Source: an uncultured Bacilli bacterium (lineage in GTDB: Bacteria > Bacillota_I > Bacilli_A > RF39 > UBA660). From it: a DNA stretch of 47,227 nucleotides. A program made the position numbers and the translations under genes. Within the stretch, counting starts at the first letter, position 1. Every line of letters begins with the position of its first letter. Location: contig CANQBI010000009.1 of NCBI GenBank assembly GCA_947589435.1, positions 1 through 47,227 on the forward strand. Direction: 5' to 3'. A model generated the notes under the pieces. The model was not told where the DNA came from and ran no database searches. It saw nothing but the letters and a program-made list of their open reading frames with translations. Shown here one piece after another: positions 47,156 through 47,227 of the stretch.

Positions 47156-47227
47156 GCCGACATAGCGTAATTGGTAGCGCAACTGACTTGTAATCAGTAG
47201 GTTGGGGGTTCGATTCCCTCTGTCGGC
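47156..47227 (+). tRNA. tRNA-Thr (anticodon TGT), 3' end at window edge
   Basis: Acceptor GCCGACA (47156-47162) pairs with TGTCGGC (47221-47227). The anticodon loop CTTGTAA gives TGT (Thr). Discriminator and CCA fall beyond the window. The preceding spacer carries a second copy of the first eight bases, GCCGACAT, at 47140-47147. Confidence 0.95.

Noticed and set aside
1-47227. Mycoplasma-type code with TGA read as Trp
   Set aside because: Genes use TGG for Trp and at least one well-supported gene ends at TGA (6283-6285); ScpAB, FtsK and CotJC are intact under the standard bacterial code.

Overview
The window is strongly AT-rich (about 27-30% G+C by eye) bacterial chromosome. Purine-rich Shine-Dalgarno sites (AAAGGAG/GGAGG) sit at most starts, and tandem -35/-10 promoters with 17 bp spacers are common. 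Genes such as scpA/scpB, ftsK, cotJC, an OmpR-type two-component pair and a DUF368 transporter point to the Bacillota. Asn- and Lys-rich proteins and the style of the secreted proteins suggest an uncultured gut-type lineage near Erysipelotrichia, RF39 or TANB77-like groups; this placement is inference. TGA is a stop (for example 6283-6285) and TGG encodes Trp, so the code is the standard bacterial one.

Layout. 0-13 kb: the end of an ABC exporter, then scattered small operons with four membrane-anchored XRE-type regulators, a secreted Ala/Lys/Glu coiled-coil protein, a Nudix hydrolase and a DUF2798 protein. A redox operon follows (two flavodoxins, a carboxymuconolactone-decarboxylase-like protein, a cupin) behind a promoter with MerR-type geometry. 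Next come a DUF2207 membrane protein and a zinc-ribbon protein. Intergenic stretches here hold palindromes and a candidate small RNA. 13-21.5 kb: a methyltransferase-like protein, an ABC ATPase/FtsX-type permease with a response regulator and histidine kinase, a CzcD-type zinc exporter and an alkylguanine-DNA alkyltransferase. 21.5-28 kb: three exported thioredoxin-fold proteins, scpA-scpB, tRNA-Leu, a TIM-barrel isomerase and an acetyltransferase.

28-32.7 kb reads as an accessory island. It holds small DNA-binding and unknown proteins and an XRE repressor with two operators over the promoter of a secreted protein pair. The second secreted protein ends in an abrupt G+C-rich, A-poor block that looks like the variable region of a diversity-generating retroelement. 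An AbiEi-type antitoxin without a visible toxin follows, its promoter enclosed by a perfect 19-bp inverted repeat. Then comes what looks like an unannotated type I toxin-antitoxin locus: a 35-residue hydrophobic peptide whose mRNA ends can pair with each other, with a converging antisense RNA.

32.7-47.2 kb returns to core genes: a ClpC-like protein with a reduced second ATPase domain, a calcium-type P-ATPase, trmL and ftsK diverging from overlapping promoters, a cotJ operon with CotJA and CotJB apparently fused, a thioredoxin-like protein without active-site cysteines, a DUF368 (PopT) transporter, a metallo-beta-lactamase-fold hydrolase, a short UvrD-like helicase, a second Nudix hydrolase, and tRNA-Val and tRNA-Thr at the right edge. 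All assignments come from reading motifs by eye; no database search was run.
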